Of a DNA stretch of 64,000 nt, positions 23,432 to 35,833 are shown piece by piece. Both the position numbers and the translations under genes were made by a program. Each line of letters starts with the position of its first letter. Position 1 is the stretch's first letter. This stretch comes from Coprinus comatus (lineage: Eukaryota > Basidiomycota > Agaricomycetes > Agaricales > Agaricaceae), in the NCBI GenBank assembly GCA_034638255.1, contig JAWPGT010000002.1, forward strand, positions 186,001-250,000, in the 5' to 3' direction. Under the pieces are notes generated by a model. It saw nothing but the letters and a program-made list of their open reading frames with translations, had not been told where the DNA came from and made no database searches.

Positions 23432-24769
23432 ATGAGCAATGTTAGTAACCAGCTGTTGTCAGGTATGCATCATTCACTATTCTTAGTCTCTTATTGACCC
23501 TTTCAATTCAGGTGCTCTGTCTGGCTTTGCAACAACTGTATGTTTGCAACCATGTGAGAAACGATGTCATATACAATGTCATGTGGCTCGGAACTTAAGG
23601 GCATTTCTCAGTCGATTTATTAAAAACACGAATGCAACAAGGAGATGGAAAAATACGCCCAAAGTACGCGTTAATCACAACGTGTTCAAAAAGACAAATA
23701 ATTGAAAAACAAACTACAAACCAGACATAGCGTGTCTTTAATCCTTAGCACAACACAAGACGTCCTTGCTGCAAATGGTTGGAAAGGACTTTGGAGAGGA
23801 ACAGAAGCTTCATTACTTCGAAACGTTCCAGGTGTTGCACTTTATATGACAAGTCTTACACAACTTCGGACATGGATGGCCACTTCACCTCATTTTGCTC
23901 TGGTCCATAAACGATCATCTTCAGACAATTCCAACGCATCGGTTTTACCAAAGCTTACAAATACTGGGAACCTGTTTGCTGGTGCAACTACAAGGGTTGC
24001 TGTAGGATTATTGCTTAATCCTTTCTCTGTAATCAAGGCTCGATATGAGGTTAGTAAGAATATTTGATACCTCCACAACAAGAGAGCTTACGGGGTTATG
24101 GTTCAGAGTAATATGTATGCTTATGAAAGCCTTTCAGGAGCTTTAGTTTCAATAGCTCGACAAGGTCCTAATGAAATGCTTCGTGGATTTATTGCTTCAT
24201 CTCTTCGTGACGCACCATACGCAGGTATCTTCGTTGTTTTCTATGAAGGTATCAAACGCGAAGGCAGTGAGTTTTTTTCTACAGATTTAACCTTTTTTAT
24301 AAACACATTTAACTCATCTTGTATTATGCATAGCATACCTCATACCTCCAACAAGTAATTGGCACTCTACAATGATACATAGTGTGTCAGCTGCGGCTGC
24401 TGGAGGAATTGCAACAATGATAACCCAACCATTTGACGTCATCAAGGTCATAAATTCTCTTTCATAATCTAGGCCTCATTTCTTATTTGATTTCTTCAGA
24501 CAAAAATTCAAGTCCGCCAGGAAGACAAATATCACGGATTTTTGAAGACTGCGCTTACCATCTGGCGGGTAAGTCCGACTTTCATTACTTCGCATAAAGT
24601 CATTCTCATTAACCTTATACCCCAGCAACGCGGTATTTCTGGTTACTTTGATGGAGCTTCACTTCGTATATCCCGTAAGATACTCAGTTCCGCGATCGGT
24701 TGGGCCGTTTACGAGGGTTTCTTGATGTTCGTACGGCCATCCGAGAAAATAACAAGTCCACATGCTTAA
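23432..24769 (+). CDS. hem25: Mitochondrial glycine carrier Hem25 (SLC25A38 family)
   Basis: Eight exons (23432-23462, 23512-23553, 23612-23663, 23725-24049, 24107-24266, 24334-24446, 24500-24568, 24626-24769) give 311 residues, normal for a mitochondrial carrier. The three carrier signatures are present: QPFDLLKTR, NPFSVIKARYE and QPFDVIKTK. WRGTEASLLRNVPGVALY and AVYEGFLMF agree with the SLC25A38/Hem25 branch. The family imports glycine into mitochondria for 5-aminolevulinate synthesis, the first step of haem biosynthesis, and acts in the inner membrane. The assignment to this branch rather than another carrier rests on these motifs only. Confidence 0.88.
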
Positions 24770-25062
24770 GTTAAATTGGCTAAAAACTATAGACGACTAT
24801 TCTTAATTTTTGTCCTTGTCATCTATTTCTCATACTTAGTTTGTTGCTATTTATTATTGCTTTCGTCCAGATACCGATACTTTTTGTAGATGTAAACTGC
24901 ATGTGTAGCTGTACAACCCCACGCCACTCAACAACATTTCAGCATAGACAATGAAGTCATATTATAGATTTTGTTGCTCAGGAAATATGAGGATACATTA
25001 ATTTTGCTGTCCTCAGTCCATGGTCTAATGTCCGGAAAAAATCCAACAGTAATTCCGGAAAT

Positions 25063-26532
25063 TTATGAATATTCCTTTTGGATGAATTTGGCGATGGTTT
25101 GTAGTTGAATATTGGATGTACCCTCATAGATGGCACCCTGTTAAAGATTGTCAGCTAAATGTCTTTTTCAGAAGTGATGAAAACTCACAATCTTAGAATC
25201 TCTCCAGTACTTCTCGATACCAGTCTCCCTAGTAAATCCAACACCACCAGCCCACTCGATAGCGGATCCAGAAACCCGTTGTGCAACCTGACTACTCCAG
25301 TACTTAGCCATAGCGGCTTCCTTGGTGAAGGGCTTTCCCTCTTCCTTGCGACGTGCGGCATTGTACGTGAGGAGACGGGCAGTCTCAATATCAATGGCGG
25401 CTTGAGCAATCTGGAATTGCATGCCTTGGAATTCACCGATGGCTTTACCGAACTGTTTACGTTGATATGTGTAGGGAACAGCCTTATCGAAGGCACCCTG
25501 GGCAAGACCAAGCATCTGAGCGGCAATACCAATGCGACCTTCGTTTAGAATCTCAATAGCAATCTTGTAACCCTTTCCTTCGCCGCCGAGAACATTCTCG
25601 GCGGGGACTCGGAGGTCATCAAAGTTAAGGGTACATGTTGAAGAGGCACGAATACCAAGTTTCTCTTCCTTCTTGGCAATTTGAATACCCATGTCCTTGG
25701 TCGCGATGAAGCAAGTAATACCCTTGTATCCCTTTGAGGGGTCAATGTTGGCGAAGATGAGGAAGAAGTCGGCTTCCTTGGAGTTGGTAATCCACATCTT
25801 GGAACCATTAATGACCCAGTGGTCACCATCCTTCTTGGCACGAGTTTGGAGGGCGAAAGCGTCTGAACCAGAAGCAGGTTCAGACAAGCAGAATGAACCG
25901 AGCATAGACTCCGAGAGAAGGGGGAGCCATTTATCCTTCTGTTCTTGAGATCCGTATTTACGGACAACAGTGTTGACCAGGGTATTGTGGACGTCACAAA
26001 GAACAGATACGGAAGGATCAACTTTTGCAAGTTCCTCAATAGCAATAATGGCGGAGGTAAATGAGGAACCAGCTCCTCCGAGATCTGGATCGGTTTCAAT
26101 TCCCATGAGCTATAGAGGAAGGATGAGCAAGGTTCAACACAGAATAAAGTGTCCGGAAGCACATACACCTTGTTCGAAAAGGCCCTTGATGACTGCGGGG
26201 TCCATGTTCTCCTTCTCGTCCATCTCTCGGACCTTGGGACCAACGACATCAACGGCGAACCGTTGTACTGTAGGGAGTGAGTAAATATGTATAGGAAATG
26301 TATATTAGTACGTACCAGCCTCCCTGAGCATCTGCTCCTCGTCGGTGAAGAAGTCTAATGATGTGGGGATGGATCCTTCATTGCGGGTAATCCTGGAAGT
26401 AGAGATTGTCCTGCTAGAGAGGGGTAAATAGGCCTGGTGGAATGTAGGTAGAGCAGAGGGATATTACCTAGCAGAAGCAAGGGGACGGGCGCGAGCAGCA
26501 GAGAGAGAACGTGCAGCAAGGGACCTGAACAT
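25063..26532 (-). CDS. Mitochondrial short/branched-chain acyl-CoA dehydrogenase
   Basis: Exons 26532-26468, 26413-26316, 26267-26167, 26109-25189 and 25137-25063 give 419 residues. The Arg/Ala/Ser-rich N-terminus (about 30 residues) looks like a mitochondrial presequence. Acyl-CoA dehydrogenase landmarks: CLSEPASGSDA, WITNS, LGIRASSTC, YTYQRKQFG and GGVGFTRE. The last exon carries IYEGTSNIQ with the catalytic base Glu at about residue 400, its place in short-chain and short/branched-chain enzymes. It would oxidise acyl-CoA with FAD and pass electrons to ETF in fatty acid or isoleucine/valine catabolism. The final exon of 75 nt is separated by a 51-nt intron. The 292 bp between its stop and Hem25 hold only the two 3' flanks. 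Confidence 0.92.
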
Positions 26533-26666
26533 GGTGATGAGGAAGGAAAAAGGAATTAGTTTTCTATTTCTACTTATACTTTATCTCAAATCATATGTTA
26601 ACGTATCACGTGATGCTCCGTTACTCAATTCAGCCGGTGTCCTCGTATACGCTCTCGACGTCCACG
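26533..26666. promoter_or_regulatory. 134-bp divergent region, acyl-CoA dehydrogenase / Big1-like gene
   Basis: The start codons at 26532 (-) and 26667 (+) are 134 bp apart. A TATCACGTGATG palindrome (CACGTG E-box type) lies at about 26604-26615, the kind of site bound by basic helix-loop-helix factors; its use here is inferred. Confidence 0.4.
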
Positions 26667-27600
26667 ATGGTTGCCAATTTCTTCACCGTTGCCACCGTGC
26701 TTGCCTCGGCCGCTTCAGTATTCGCAGAACACTCACTATACGCATGGTCTTCCTCTCGGTATATACACTTCATTTATCGTTGACGTCGTTGCCAACTAAC
26801 TATGCTGCGTAGGTCTAGTGCACTCGATGTGCTCCCAGCCAACATAAATTCTGGCACATTTATTGAACAAATCGTCCAAAATGATGAAATGTGTGACTTT
26901 GACGCAGTTGTCTTCGTTCAACAACCAGGAGTAAGTATTCCTAATACGCTTTTATTATCAACTAGTAACCACGTACTTTACTGCTAGGCGCATCACATTC
27001 CTTCATACCACGTCGCCCGAAGCATCTCATCTGCTCCTTCTGCGCGTTCATTCAATGCAGATACTCAACTAGACCTTCTTCCCGCTGCTAAATCCATATC
27101 ATCCCGTTGCAATTCCCATCTCCTTAACTATACCCCTGGACCATCATCTTCCGGTGTCATTTCATTTGAAGAAGGCAGAAAACATGTGGTGTGTATTGAG
27201 ATGCCCAAGGCTTTGGGAGTAGAAGAAACCGATATAGACGCACATGGTACGCTTAATCTTTCATCCTGCCGGAAGAGAACTGTGATTTTTGACCTTTTTT
27301 CTCTTCTTTTTTGAACCGTTCTTCCGAAATAACTATATCTAGATTCCACGCTCTCTTCTGAACTAGCCACAATCACTTCCGTATTCCCTTCCCATTTCAT
27401 CATCTACTCAGGATCGGCAAATATCTATGCAAGACAAGCTCCAGACGTTTTTACAAGACCAGTCATTGAGAATATGAATTCGAACTCGAACTCTTCTTCC
27501 TGCACTTATGATGGGTATTTCGGCTCTTGCGAGTATTCAAACTCCAACACGGATGGATGCTCCTAAAGGATATAATGCAGTTGAAAAGAAGAATCAATGA
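26667..27600 (+). CDS. Big1/Voa1-like ER membrane protein, C-terminus frame-shifted
   Basis: Exons 26667-26758, 26813-26930, 26988-27246 and 27343-27566 read as 230 residues. A signal peptide (about residues 1-20, ending near VFA) precedes HSLYAWSSSR, the start of the BIG1/V-ATPase accessory-subunit fold. In that frame translation stops at 27564-27566 without a membrane helix. The overlapping +1 frame, however, encodes PALMMGISALASIQ, then TPTRMDAPKGYNAVEKKNQ with TGA at 27598-27600, which is what this family ends with: the end of a membrane helix and a KKxx ER-retrieval tail. The switch must fall in about 27477-27520, and most of the membrane helix seems missing. So the gene has either a small deletion or an assembly error. 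In yeasts these proteins work in the ER on V-ATPase V0 assembly or beta-1,6-glucan synthesis. Confidence 0.72.
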
Positions 27601-28103
27601 TTTGTTTTCTTCTTTTTCTAGACAGTCGTCCTTTTTTCGTATTTGGACTTTTCTGCTATGTATCTTGTTCATGCTTTTTTTGCCTAATACAACCTTTTTC
27701 TGATTGTGACCCCGAGTTGACAATACTGTTCGAAGTTGAAACTAAATAAATACGTATGGTATAACGATATTAATGAATAAGACTAGTGTAAGTATGGATT
27801 TATAGATTGTACAATGGCATGCAACATGTAAATACAGAAAAAAAAAAGGGGGATGTGGGGGTGCATACAAACAGGAAAAAAGCTGATATAGGATATATGC
27901 ATATGTATAGGTAGAATCAAACAACGAAGAGGTGTAATGAAGACCAAAAAAAGACAAAATGCTAGAAACATAAACACAAAAAAGAACCAAGAACAAATCG
28001 AACAGACAATAGAAAATAGAAAATAGAAAGGATCTCGATCAAGGACGAAAAACGGAAAGAAACAACAAAAAAAAACGAAAATAATTACAAAAAAAGAAAA
28101 TCA
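27601..28103. other. Convergent 3' flanks of the Big1-like gene and Med13
   Basis: About 500 bp of AT-rich sequence lies between two stop codons facing each other. The right half is purine-rich with A runs, as expected downstream of Med13 read on the minus strand. No exon is recognised. Confidence 0.45.
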
Positions 28104-31100
28104 TTATTCAACTTCAACACCATCCGCCATATCTGTAATCTGACCCATAACTTCAACCATAGCCAAATGCATAGGTAAAATCGGATTAACACCACTCTTG
28201 CAACCTCGTCCACCCAAACCATTATTACAATCTCCAAAACTTCCACCATTTGAATCAAGACATCCACCACCACTAATACCAACACCAATGCCACTTCCTC
28301 CTTCTGCAATAGGCATATTCCATAAAGCTTGAGTCAAAACACTCAACTCGTAAAAATTCTTTGTAACATCTGCATGAACAGTTTTAGGATCCAAGGCGTT
28401 CCCATTCCCATTTGAAGTCCCGACGATTGATGTCCTTGAAGAGGGAGAAGGATAACTATAAGTATATAAAAGATGAATATGAAGCATCGAAATCGAAGTA
28501 AGAGGTGGTGAATTTGGTACACGTATAAGACATGTTGTTGATTTTGGTATGAGTGAAACCGGGTGTGGATATAATCCTCCATTCATATTCATATTCGAAT
28601 CGGGATTGGAGTTCAGGTTCAGGGTTGTGTTCATATTCAGGCTCGGAGTTTGATTTTGAGGAGTTTGAATTATCGGTGAAGTTGTAGTAGAATTCGAATT
28701 GGGTGGAGAGGTAGGAGAATTAGGAGTGATAGTATGTGATGATGATGATAGTGGGTTGCCCATAATTACATCCTCTGAAGGACTTATCGCCATACCCATA
28801 CCCATATTCATACTATCATCACCATCACCACTCTGGACACTCTCATCATCCATTCCATTATGTGAACTAGATGGGTCAACAACATAAGGAACTCCAATTC
28901 CAATATCAGCTTGGGTAGGAGGAATAGAAATTGGTAATGTTTTCTTTGGAAAAATAGCGTATGTTTTACTTGAAATATCCGTAAACACTGTATGTCTGTT
29001 GTTGTGATTGGATTGGGATTGAGGTGTTTTTCCTCCGTTGGCGTTGTTGGTGCTAGTAGTGTCGGGATTGAATTTAGTAAAGAGCCAAGGACTATCTGGA
29101 TCAGCACACATAATAGATACATGTACAGGTCCAAGTCCACAAGTAGGAACCACCAATGAAACAAATTCTGTCCAAACTACAAACTTTTAGTGGAATATTC
29201 TCAACAACAACAAAAGGAACAAGAAAAACTCACCTGCTAATTCTGATTCACCCATAATCCCAAGCTTCGTAATAATAATTCTCCACTCTACATCAGCTCT
29301 CCTAGCAAACCTGACTACAAACTCCCAAATCTTCCTAACAATATATCCAAATCCACACATATTATTACTATTTTCATCATCTTGTGCACCCATACCAATA
29401 TTCGAAGTAGATCCTGGTGTCGAAACCATATTCCCTCCTCCACTACCACCCATACCATTACCACCAACACCACCAACACCTCCACCATTATTCCCACCCC
29501 CACCACAACTCCCACTATCCCCATCCCCATCCTGCTGTTCACTCCTCAACAACCAAACACCTTGATCCCAAGCTTCTCCTCTCTGATCACAACAAGCAAC
29601 ACTCAACCATTTCCCACATTTACTTATCCTCCAACCAACATGTAACATCATAAACCTATCCATAACATCCAAACTTGCATTAACACTTCTAACATAACTA
29701 ACTTTCCCATAAATAGGTCTTGAAAGTGTGAATAAGGGTGTTTGAATGGATATTTGAGTATGAAGAGGTGTATTGTCAGGTGTAAATGTACGTGATAAAG
29801 GTCTTGAGATTGATGACAAGATTCGATTGTAAATGGTTATGTAAAGTTGAGATGTTGGATTTGAGTTTAAACTTGAACTAGGATTTGAGGTTGGATTAGG
29901 ATTTGAAGATTCGATGTGATTTATAAGATGTTCGGGTATAAGTTGTATGAATATACGATCTTCTGATGATAGTGGTTTGAGTGATCTTTTGATTGTAGAT
30001 AGAATTTGTCGGAATAAGGAGGATGAAAGGTTCATTAGAGTTATTGGAATGATTAAGAAAAGAACGATTGATTCAGAAGTAGAGGTATTGATTAGACTAT
30101 TGGCAAATGAACCTAAAAAAACAAAAAATTGACGCATTAAAAGGGAACAGAGAATGTGATTGATATACAAACTTACTGAATAGTTTCCTAAAAGAAACAT
30201 CAAATCTTAAAGGAACTAATCCATCTTTCACACAAAATGATCCAGCCCCAGGAGTCAATGTTCCAAAGTGTTTACTCTATATAATTTATAACGCTTGTAA
30301 ATCAGAAACCGCTTGGAACAAAAAAAAAAAAAAAAAAACCCACCTGATAACCATTACGAATTACAGCCAACCAATTCTCCACTTCGCTTTGTCTGTGTTC
30401 ACCATCATCAGTAAACAATACATACACCAAAGCATTTTTTCCCCCATTCTTAGGTCCTAAGCCAAGCTTATCCCAAAACCGTAAAGATGTAGGTGAAATA
30501 TTAGCAATAGCGTCGCCTTTGCTTACAGTGATCTTGGGCGTAACAAGGGGTTGTAAGGGTTGTGTTTGTGTAGTGACCAAATCTATCATTAAATAAGTGA
30601 AAGGCGCGTGGTAGAATTAAACAGAGGGATGAACATACCAGCACCAAAAACATCATTCAAAGTCAAATTCCCTTCAACACCTTCTAAATTTGCAAACACT
30701 TTTTCCACAAATCTAACATCACTAGCCCAAACTTCCGTCAACCTTCTTCCTTCTCCAAACCCAAATCCCGAATTTTTTCTATTAGAACCAGAAGAACCGA
30801 AAGCATTATTAGCTAACCAAGCATCACTCCAAACCGAATTTTCTACAGCTTCTTTAGCAAGAACATTAACAACCAATTCCAAAGCTTTCCATTTTTCAGT
30901 TGAAAGTCCTAAACCAGCAGCAGGTGAAACAGGTGTAGGTGCACTTGCAACTTGAATTGAAGAAACACCCAAACCTAAACCTCCATTGGTACCAGTAGCT
31001 GAAATCAATGAACCAGATGGTCGAAGTGGTTTACTAAGTGGTAAAAGATGTATATGTTGGAAATGTGTAGATAATAATGTTGCCCCTAATGGAAGATATG

Positions 31101-33618
31101 AAGGTGGTGGTGTTGAAGGACGTGAAGTAACTGGTGTATCTTCTTCAGAAATTTCAGAAATTCCATCATCTTCAGATTGACTCTCATCTTCCTCTTCCTC
31201 TTCATCATCATCCGAAAGTTCAGTTTCTATCATTGATCTATCATTTGTTACCAAAGGACGATGAGCTTTCCATTCTTCATGTTCCATGGCCCAAGGAGAT
31301 TTCGGAACATCCTTTTCAGAACGGCCACCTTGTGATGAATGTTTCCGTTTTACCCCAATCAATTTACGAACTACCCCAACTCTGGGGTCAGTCATAGCGT
31401 TGTACCGATGACGCCAACTGGCTAGAATGTCAAAATTCCGAGGTGGAGACCGTCTTGTAACCAATCCTAGCGGAGACTTAATTTTCCTGGTACCAGCAGT
31501 AGTAACAGAAGATGAAGACGAAACGGATTGTTTTGGTATATCATCATCAGGAGGTGGACTAGGTAATCCAAATTTGCCCAAAGGTCCATACTTGTCATCA
31601 GCAACACGATGATACTTGGCAAATGGAATGGCATCAAAATTCCTGCGACCATCGGCTCCAGTACTAGAATTTTGATCAACGCAAATAGCCGAACGTGAAT
31701 CTTGTTGTTCAATATGGACGTTGGGTGTGAATGGAACTTCCATAGGAGTGTAACCAGAAGGCGAGGAAGGCAGTAATTCAACTGGCACAATAGAGTCCAT
31801 GTGTTCAACCGAGCGTGGGGTGAAGCCCTCTGGAAAATTAGAAGGCCATGGCCCATGTGCATTGGGTGTTGGATGTCCATGGGATATCTGTGGTGGGCCA
31901 GGGCCTGAAGAGTTGACCTCCCCAAAAAGCGGTGGAGAGGTAACCGATACTGAGTTTATGGCAGCTGGAGGGACAACAGAAGGCTGATCGAAAAAGTTGA
32001 AGTCATCATCTGTAAAATCTTCAAAATCCATGGTGGAACTGCCTCCAAGCATATTGCGACCATTGTCACCATTGTACCCTGATTGTTGCGCATTGTTGCC
32101 AGATGCAGTAGTTGAGTTACCCGAAAGGTTCATGCCCATACTCATACTGAAACTGCCCATGTCCATACCGAAATCCATGCCGTCCATGCCGAGGTATCCA
32201 AAAGGGTCATAGGAAGATGTTGATGAGGATGCTGTCAAAGGCGGGGGTGCTTGGTTTGTAACAGGAAATGATACAGAGGGTTGAGATGCCTGCTGCTGCT
32301 GAGTATATGTGGCGAGCACTGGAGAGGTATTTCCTGGAATAGGTGCCGCGGAGGTATCTGCCTGGGGAGGTGATGGGTAAAAGTTTTGGGCTGGTAGAAC
32401 GGGTTGGACAGATGAATGGAGTATCGGTGTGTGGACGGAAATAGCTGGAGGAGCGGGGGCGGGTGTAGACGTGGATGGGGTAGTACGATGTAGTAAACTA
32501 GGAGAATGGCCTTCTCTTTCTCGTTTGAGGCGTTCGCGCTCGCGTTCTCTGTCTTTAGCAACATGATCAACATAGCTACTAACCTGAGCAGCTGTATTGC
32601 GGATGTTCCTTGTCTTTGAGAGGGTAAGGGCACGGAAAGCCTTGAGCTCGGTAGTTGGAGAACCTAGAAGGGTCGGGCGGTGCGGAAATGTAGGGGGACA
32701 TTCTGTCAGGGGTGTGGCGGTGGCAGAGTGAAGTTTTGGCGAAGGCTGAAGAGGACCTGGTAGATCAGGAGAGTGATCTAGCAGTGGTCTGTTGAGTGAG
32801 GGGACGTAGGAAAGACAGAGGCGTGTGGGATAGACGAAGGTGATGCCCTTATCTTCGCCGTGTCTGTTTTCAACACTGATCCAGCCAATGATGAAGTTTT
32901 GGTCTATTGGAGGTTGTGCGAGACCCTGAAGAGAATCTGTAAAGTGGTGTATTAATGCTGAGGTAGGACCAGAGTATGTAGTCAAGAAGTATGCAGGAGT
33001 GGCATAGGGGAGGAGGAGAATGGGTGTGCGAGGAGGCAGCGGTAGAGTGGAGGAGAGTGGTAGATAGGGGGTTGATAGGAGGGTTGGACGTATGAGAATG
33101 GAATGATCTGAAGGGAATAGCTGAATGTGACAGAAGATAAGAGGCCGACTGAGAGCCTTGTACTCCCAGCCTGTGGCCCAGTCTGTGGCTGTTGATGGCT
33201 GGTGGTTGGATATTAGAAACCCGTCCTTGCAGCGCTGGAGACCCGAGTTTGCTGCTACGATGTCAGAGAGAAGACGAGTGCGGAGAGCATTGAGGAAGTG
33301 AGAGAGAAGATGGTGTGGAGTGTGGTTCAGCGGAGAGTGGGCGACAGGAGCCAAGGGAGTAAGGCCGTCTATCTGCAGCTGGTCCAGAGCATCTGTTGCG
33401 GTGTGGAGGTGTGTGTTGTCTGTGATAGAGAAGACGTAGAATGTTGGCTGTTGGCCGAGCTGGACACTGGTGAGTAGAGATTGCTGCAGAGGGGCTGTTG
33501 ATAGCGAAAAACGACGTCTGGCAGCGTCGAGGGTGTCTGTGTGTGCTGGTGAGTATGCTCTGTGTGCCAGGAGGGTCTGTGGGGGCAGAGGGATATTTGC
33601 AGCGAGGATGGAGGCCAT
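28104..33618 (-). CDS. med13: Mediator complex subunit 13 (Cdk8 kinase module)
   Basis: Exons 33618-30639, 30582-30344, 30276-30177, 30112-29234 and 29167-28104 give 1,753 residues. The N-terminal 250 residues match the Med13 N-terminal domain. The middle is disordered, with Ser/Pro/Gly/Met runs and a charged RERERERLKRERE helix. The C-terminal block is diagnostic: FWDKLGLGPK, YVLFTDDGEH, the HFGTLTPGAGSFCVKDGLVPL segment and a late MHLAMVEVM helix. Gly-rich and Asn/Met-rich inserts enlarge the C-terminal domain. Med13 links the Cdk8-cyclin C-Med12 module to core Mediator and so controls access of RNA polymerase II. It is transcribed divergently from the phosphoesterase gene with 84 bp between start codons. 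Confidence 0.92.
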
Positions 33619-33702
33619 TGGGACAGTGAGAGGGATGCCGGAGAAAGCCGAGGTATTTTTGGGATGAATTGTTTTGAATTAATTGTTTAGTTTTGTGCAG
33701 CC
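33619..33702. promoter_or_regulatory. 84-bp bidirectional promoter, Med13 / phosphoesterase-RRM gene
   Basis: Only 84 bp separate the two start codons, the shortest divergent spacing in the window. The centre is AT-rich (AATTGTTTTGAATTAATTGTTTAG, positions about 33666-33689). Transcripts of the pair may overlap at their 5' ends. Confidence 0.55.
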
Positions 33703-35833
33703 ATGAACACCATCAGTCTCTCTCTCAACAACACCCAGGCTCGCATTCTCTGCATAGCAGACATCAGAGGAAAGTTGTCCTCTCTCAACGACCTTGCCCG
33801 CCAGGAAAATGCAGACGCAATCATCCACACCGGCGACTTTGGTTTCTTCGACGCTGACAGTCTCCAACGCATCACCGACCGTACTCTGCGCCATGTCACA
33901 CAGTACTCTCCTCTAATCCCACAGGCACAGCGCACCCATCTCCTCAGCCCTGACAACTTACCGGGTGCAATCAGGCAGACAGTCAATGTCGAACTGCTCT
34001 CAGAATTCCCCCTTCTTCTCGCAGGTCAAATAAAACTACACGTCCCTGTATTCACCGTATGGGGCACCTGCGAGGACGTAGCGGTCCTGGAAAAGTTTAG
34101 AGCAGGTTCACACAGTGTGGAGAACCTCTATATCATCGACGAGGCCTCTAGTCGTCTCATCGACGTTGGTGGCATCAAGCTGCGTCTTTTCGGCCTCGGC
34201 GGTGCTCTCGTGCCCCACAAAATGTTCGATAATGGAGAAGGCAAGGCTACCATTGCTGGAGGCGGAGGTACCATGTGGACCACCGCCCTCCAGATTGGAG
34301 AGCTAGTCGACACCGCACAACGCGTCTTTGACGCCTCAGAAACACGCCTTCTAATTACCCACGCCAGTCCGGGTCGTGAGGGCCTCCTTGCCGCCCTCTC
34401 CATCATCCTCAAAGCAGATCTCACTCTCTCTGCTGGACTTCACTTCCGCTACGCCACCTCTTACAACGACTTCAGCGTTCAGCCAGACTACCATGCAGTC
34501 CGCAACAAACTCGCAAAAGGAAAGGAGTCTTGGCTGTCCGTATGGGAAAACGTAAAGAGTCAAGTAGATGAGGTCATCGATGAACACCAGCGCATGTTGC
34601 TTGAAAAGTTCCTCTCTGTCACCGAGCGTATGACGGCTGCGCCTACTGGTGGAGAGGAACCTGCTTGGAAAAATACTTGGAATTGGAATTTGTGTGATGC
34701 TGCCTATGGTGCCCTTGTTCTTGACATCAAAGATGGCAGAGTCAGTTCTGAACTCAAAAGCCAAGGTACATCCTCTCACTCAAATCCGTAGGCTATGTAC
34801 TAACTACGATCTCAGGTTTCAATTACGCTTACCGACGGACCGCAGCTGCCACTCATACACCTTCCACTACCAACTCCGTCCTTCCTCCCCAGAGCACTGT
34901 CAATGGCAGTCAACCACCAACAAAAAACCCCACACCTGCACCTGAAAAATCCCTTCCTCCCCATCTTGCTAATAAATCGACTGCTCCCACTTCTGAAGCA
35001 ACCAGCCCGGCACCTTCCACCCCTAAGATAAACGGCACCCCAAATGCAAACACAGAAAAGCAAGGCCCAAAGAAGGATTTTAAGAAGGAGCCCAGAAGAG
35101 ACAGCAAGTCTGGGAGGAACACTCCGGATGTACCTAAACCAGAGACGCCCACCGTCCCTGAATCTTCCACATCAATCGCTGGAACCCCCGAACCTACCAG
35201 GCCAGGGAGTGGTGTTCCCACTGAAGAGTCAAAATCGCCTGCAGATACTTCCAGTACTGGTGTTCGTTCGCCAAAGCCTCCTAGAGCCCGTCATCCTTGG
35301 ACCATCTTTATGAGAATGCTGCCGACAATCCAGGTTACCGAAGCAGACATAAAAGAGTTCTTTGGTGATGCTAAAGATGGAGTAAGTCCTCGTATCTTTA
35401 TTTCCTAGTTCCGCGCTGATCATAACCTTTTTAGATTACCAAGGTTACATTACCTGCCCATGGTCGTTACAAACTTGCTTACATTGAGTTTGCTGATGAG
35501 GCCGGTATGAAAGCAGGTCTAGAGAAGCATGCAGAGGTTAGTGCCACACCATGTGTGCTTTCTTGTTCTCCTCGTATCTAACTTTTTAATCACAATGCCC
35601 AGAAAATCAAAGACATCACACCCGACGTAAAACAAGCAACAGAACGTGAGCCTCGTGATGTGCCGTACAGAGGAATGGGTGGCCGCGGAAGAGGTAGAGG
35701 TGGTGTTTCAGGTTACGCTGCAAGAGGACTTTCTGCGGCCGGACTAACACAGAGAAGTGGTATTCCACCCCGAACCCATAACAACAACAATAGTAATGCG
35801 AGTGGGGAAGCCGCGGCAAGTCGTGATGCTTGA
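33703..35833 (+). CDS. Calcineurin-like metallophosphoesterase (DUF2433 type) with C-terminal RRM-like domain
   Basis: Exons 33703-34765, 34816-35381, 35435-35536 and 35603-35833 give 653 residues. The first 340 residues are a calcineurin-like phosphoesterase fold: LCIADIRG (the usual His of DxH is Arg), HTGDFGFFD, WGTCED in place of GNxE, and LITHASPGREG. This set of altered metal ligands is what I recall of fungal DUF2433 proteins, so catalysis is uncertain. A Pro/Thr/Ser-rich linker follows (about 360-520). Residues about 530-590 form an RRM-like fold split by an intron, and the C-terminus has an RGG stretch (GMGGRGRGRGG). The RNA-binding tail suggests a role in RNA metabolism; substrate and partners are unknown. 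Confidence 0.82.
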
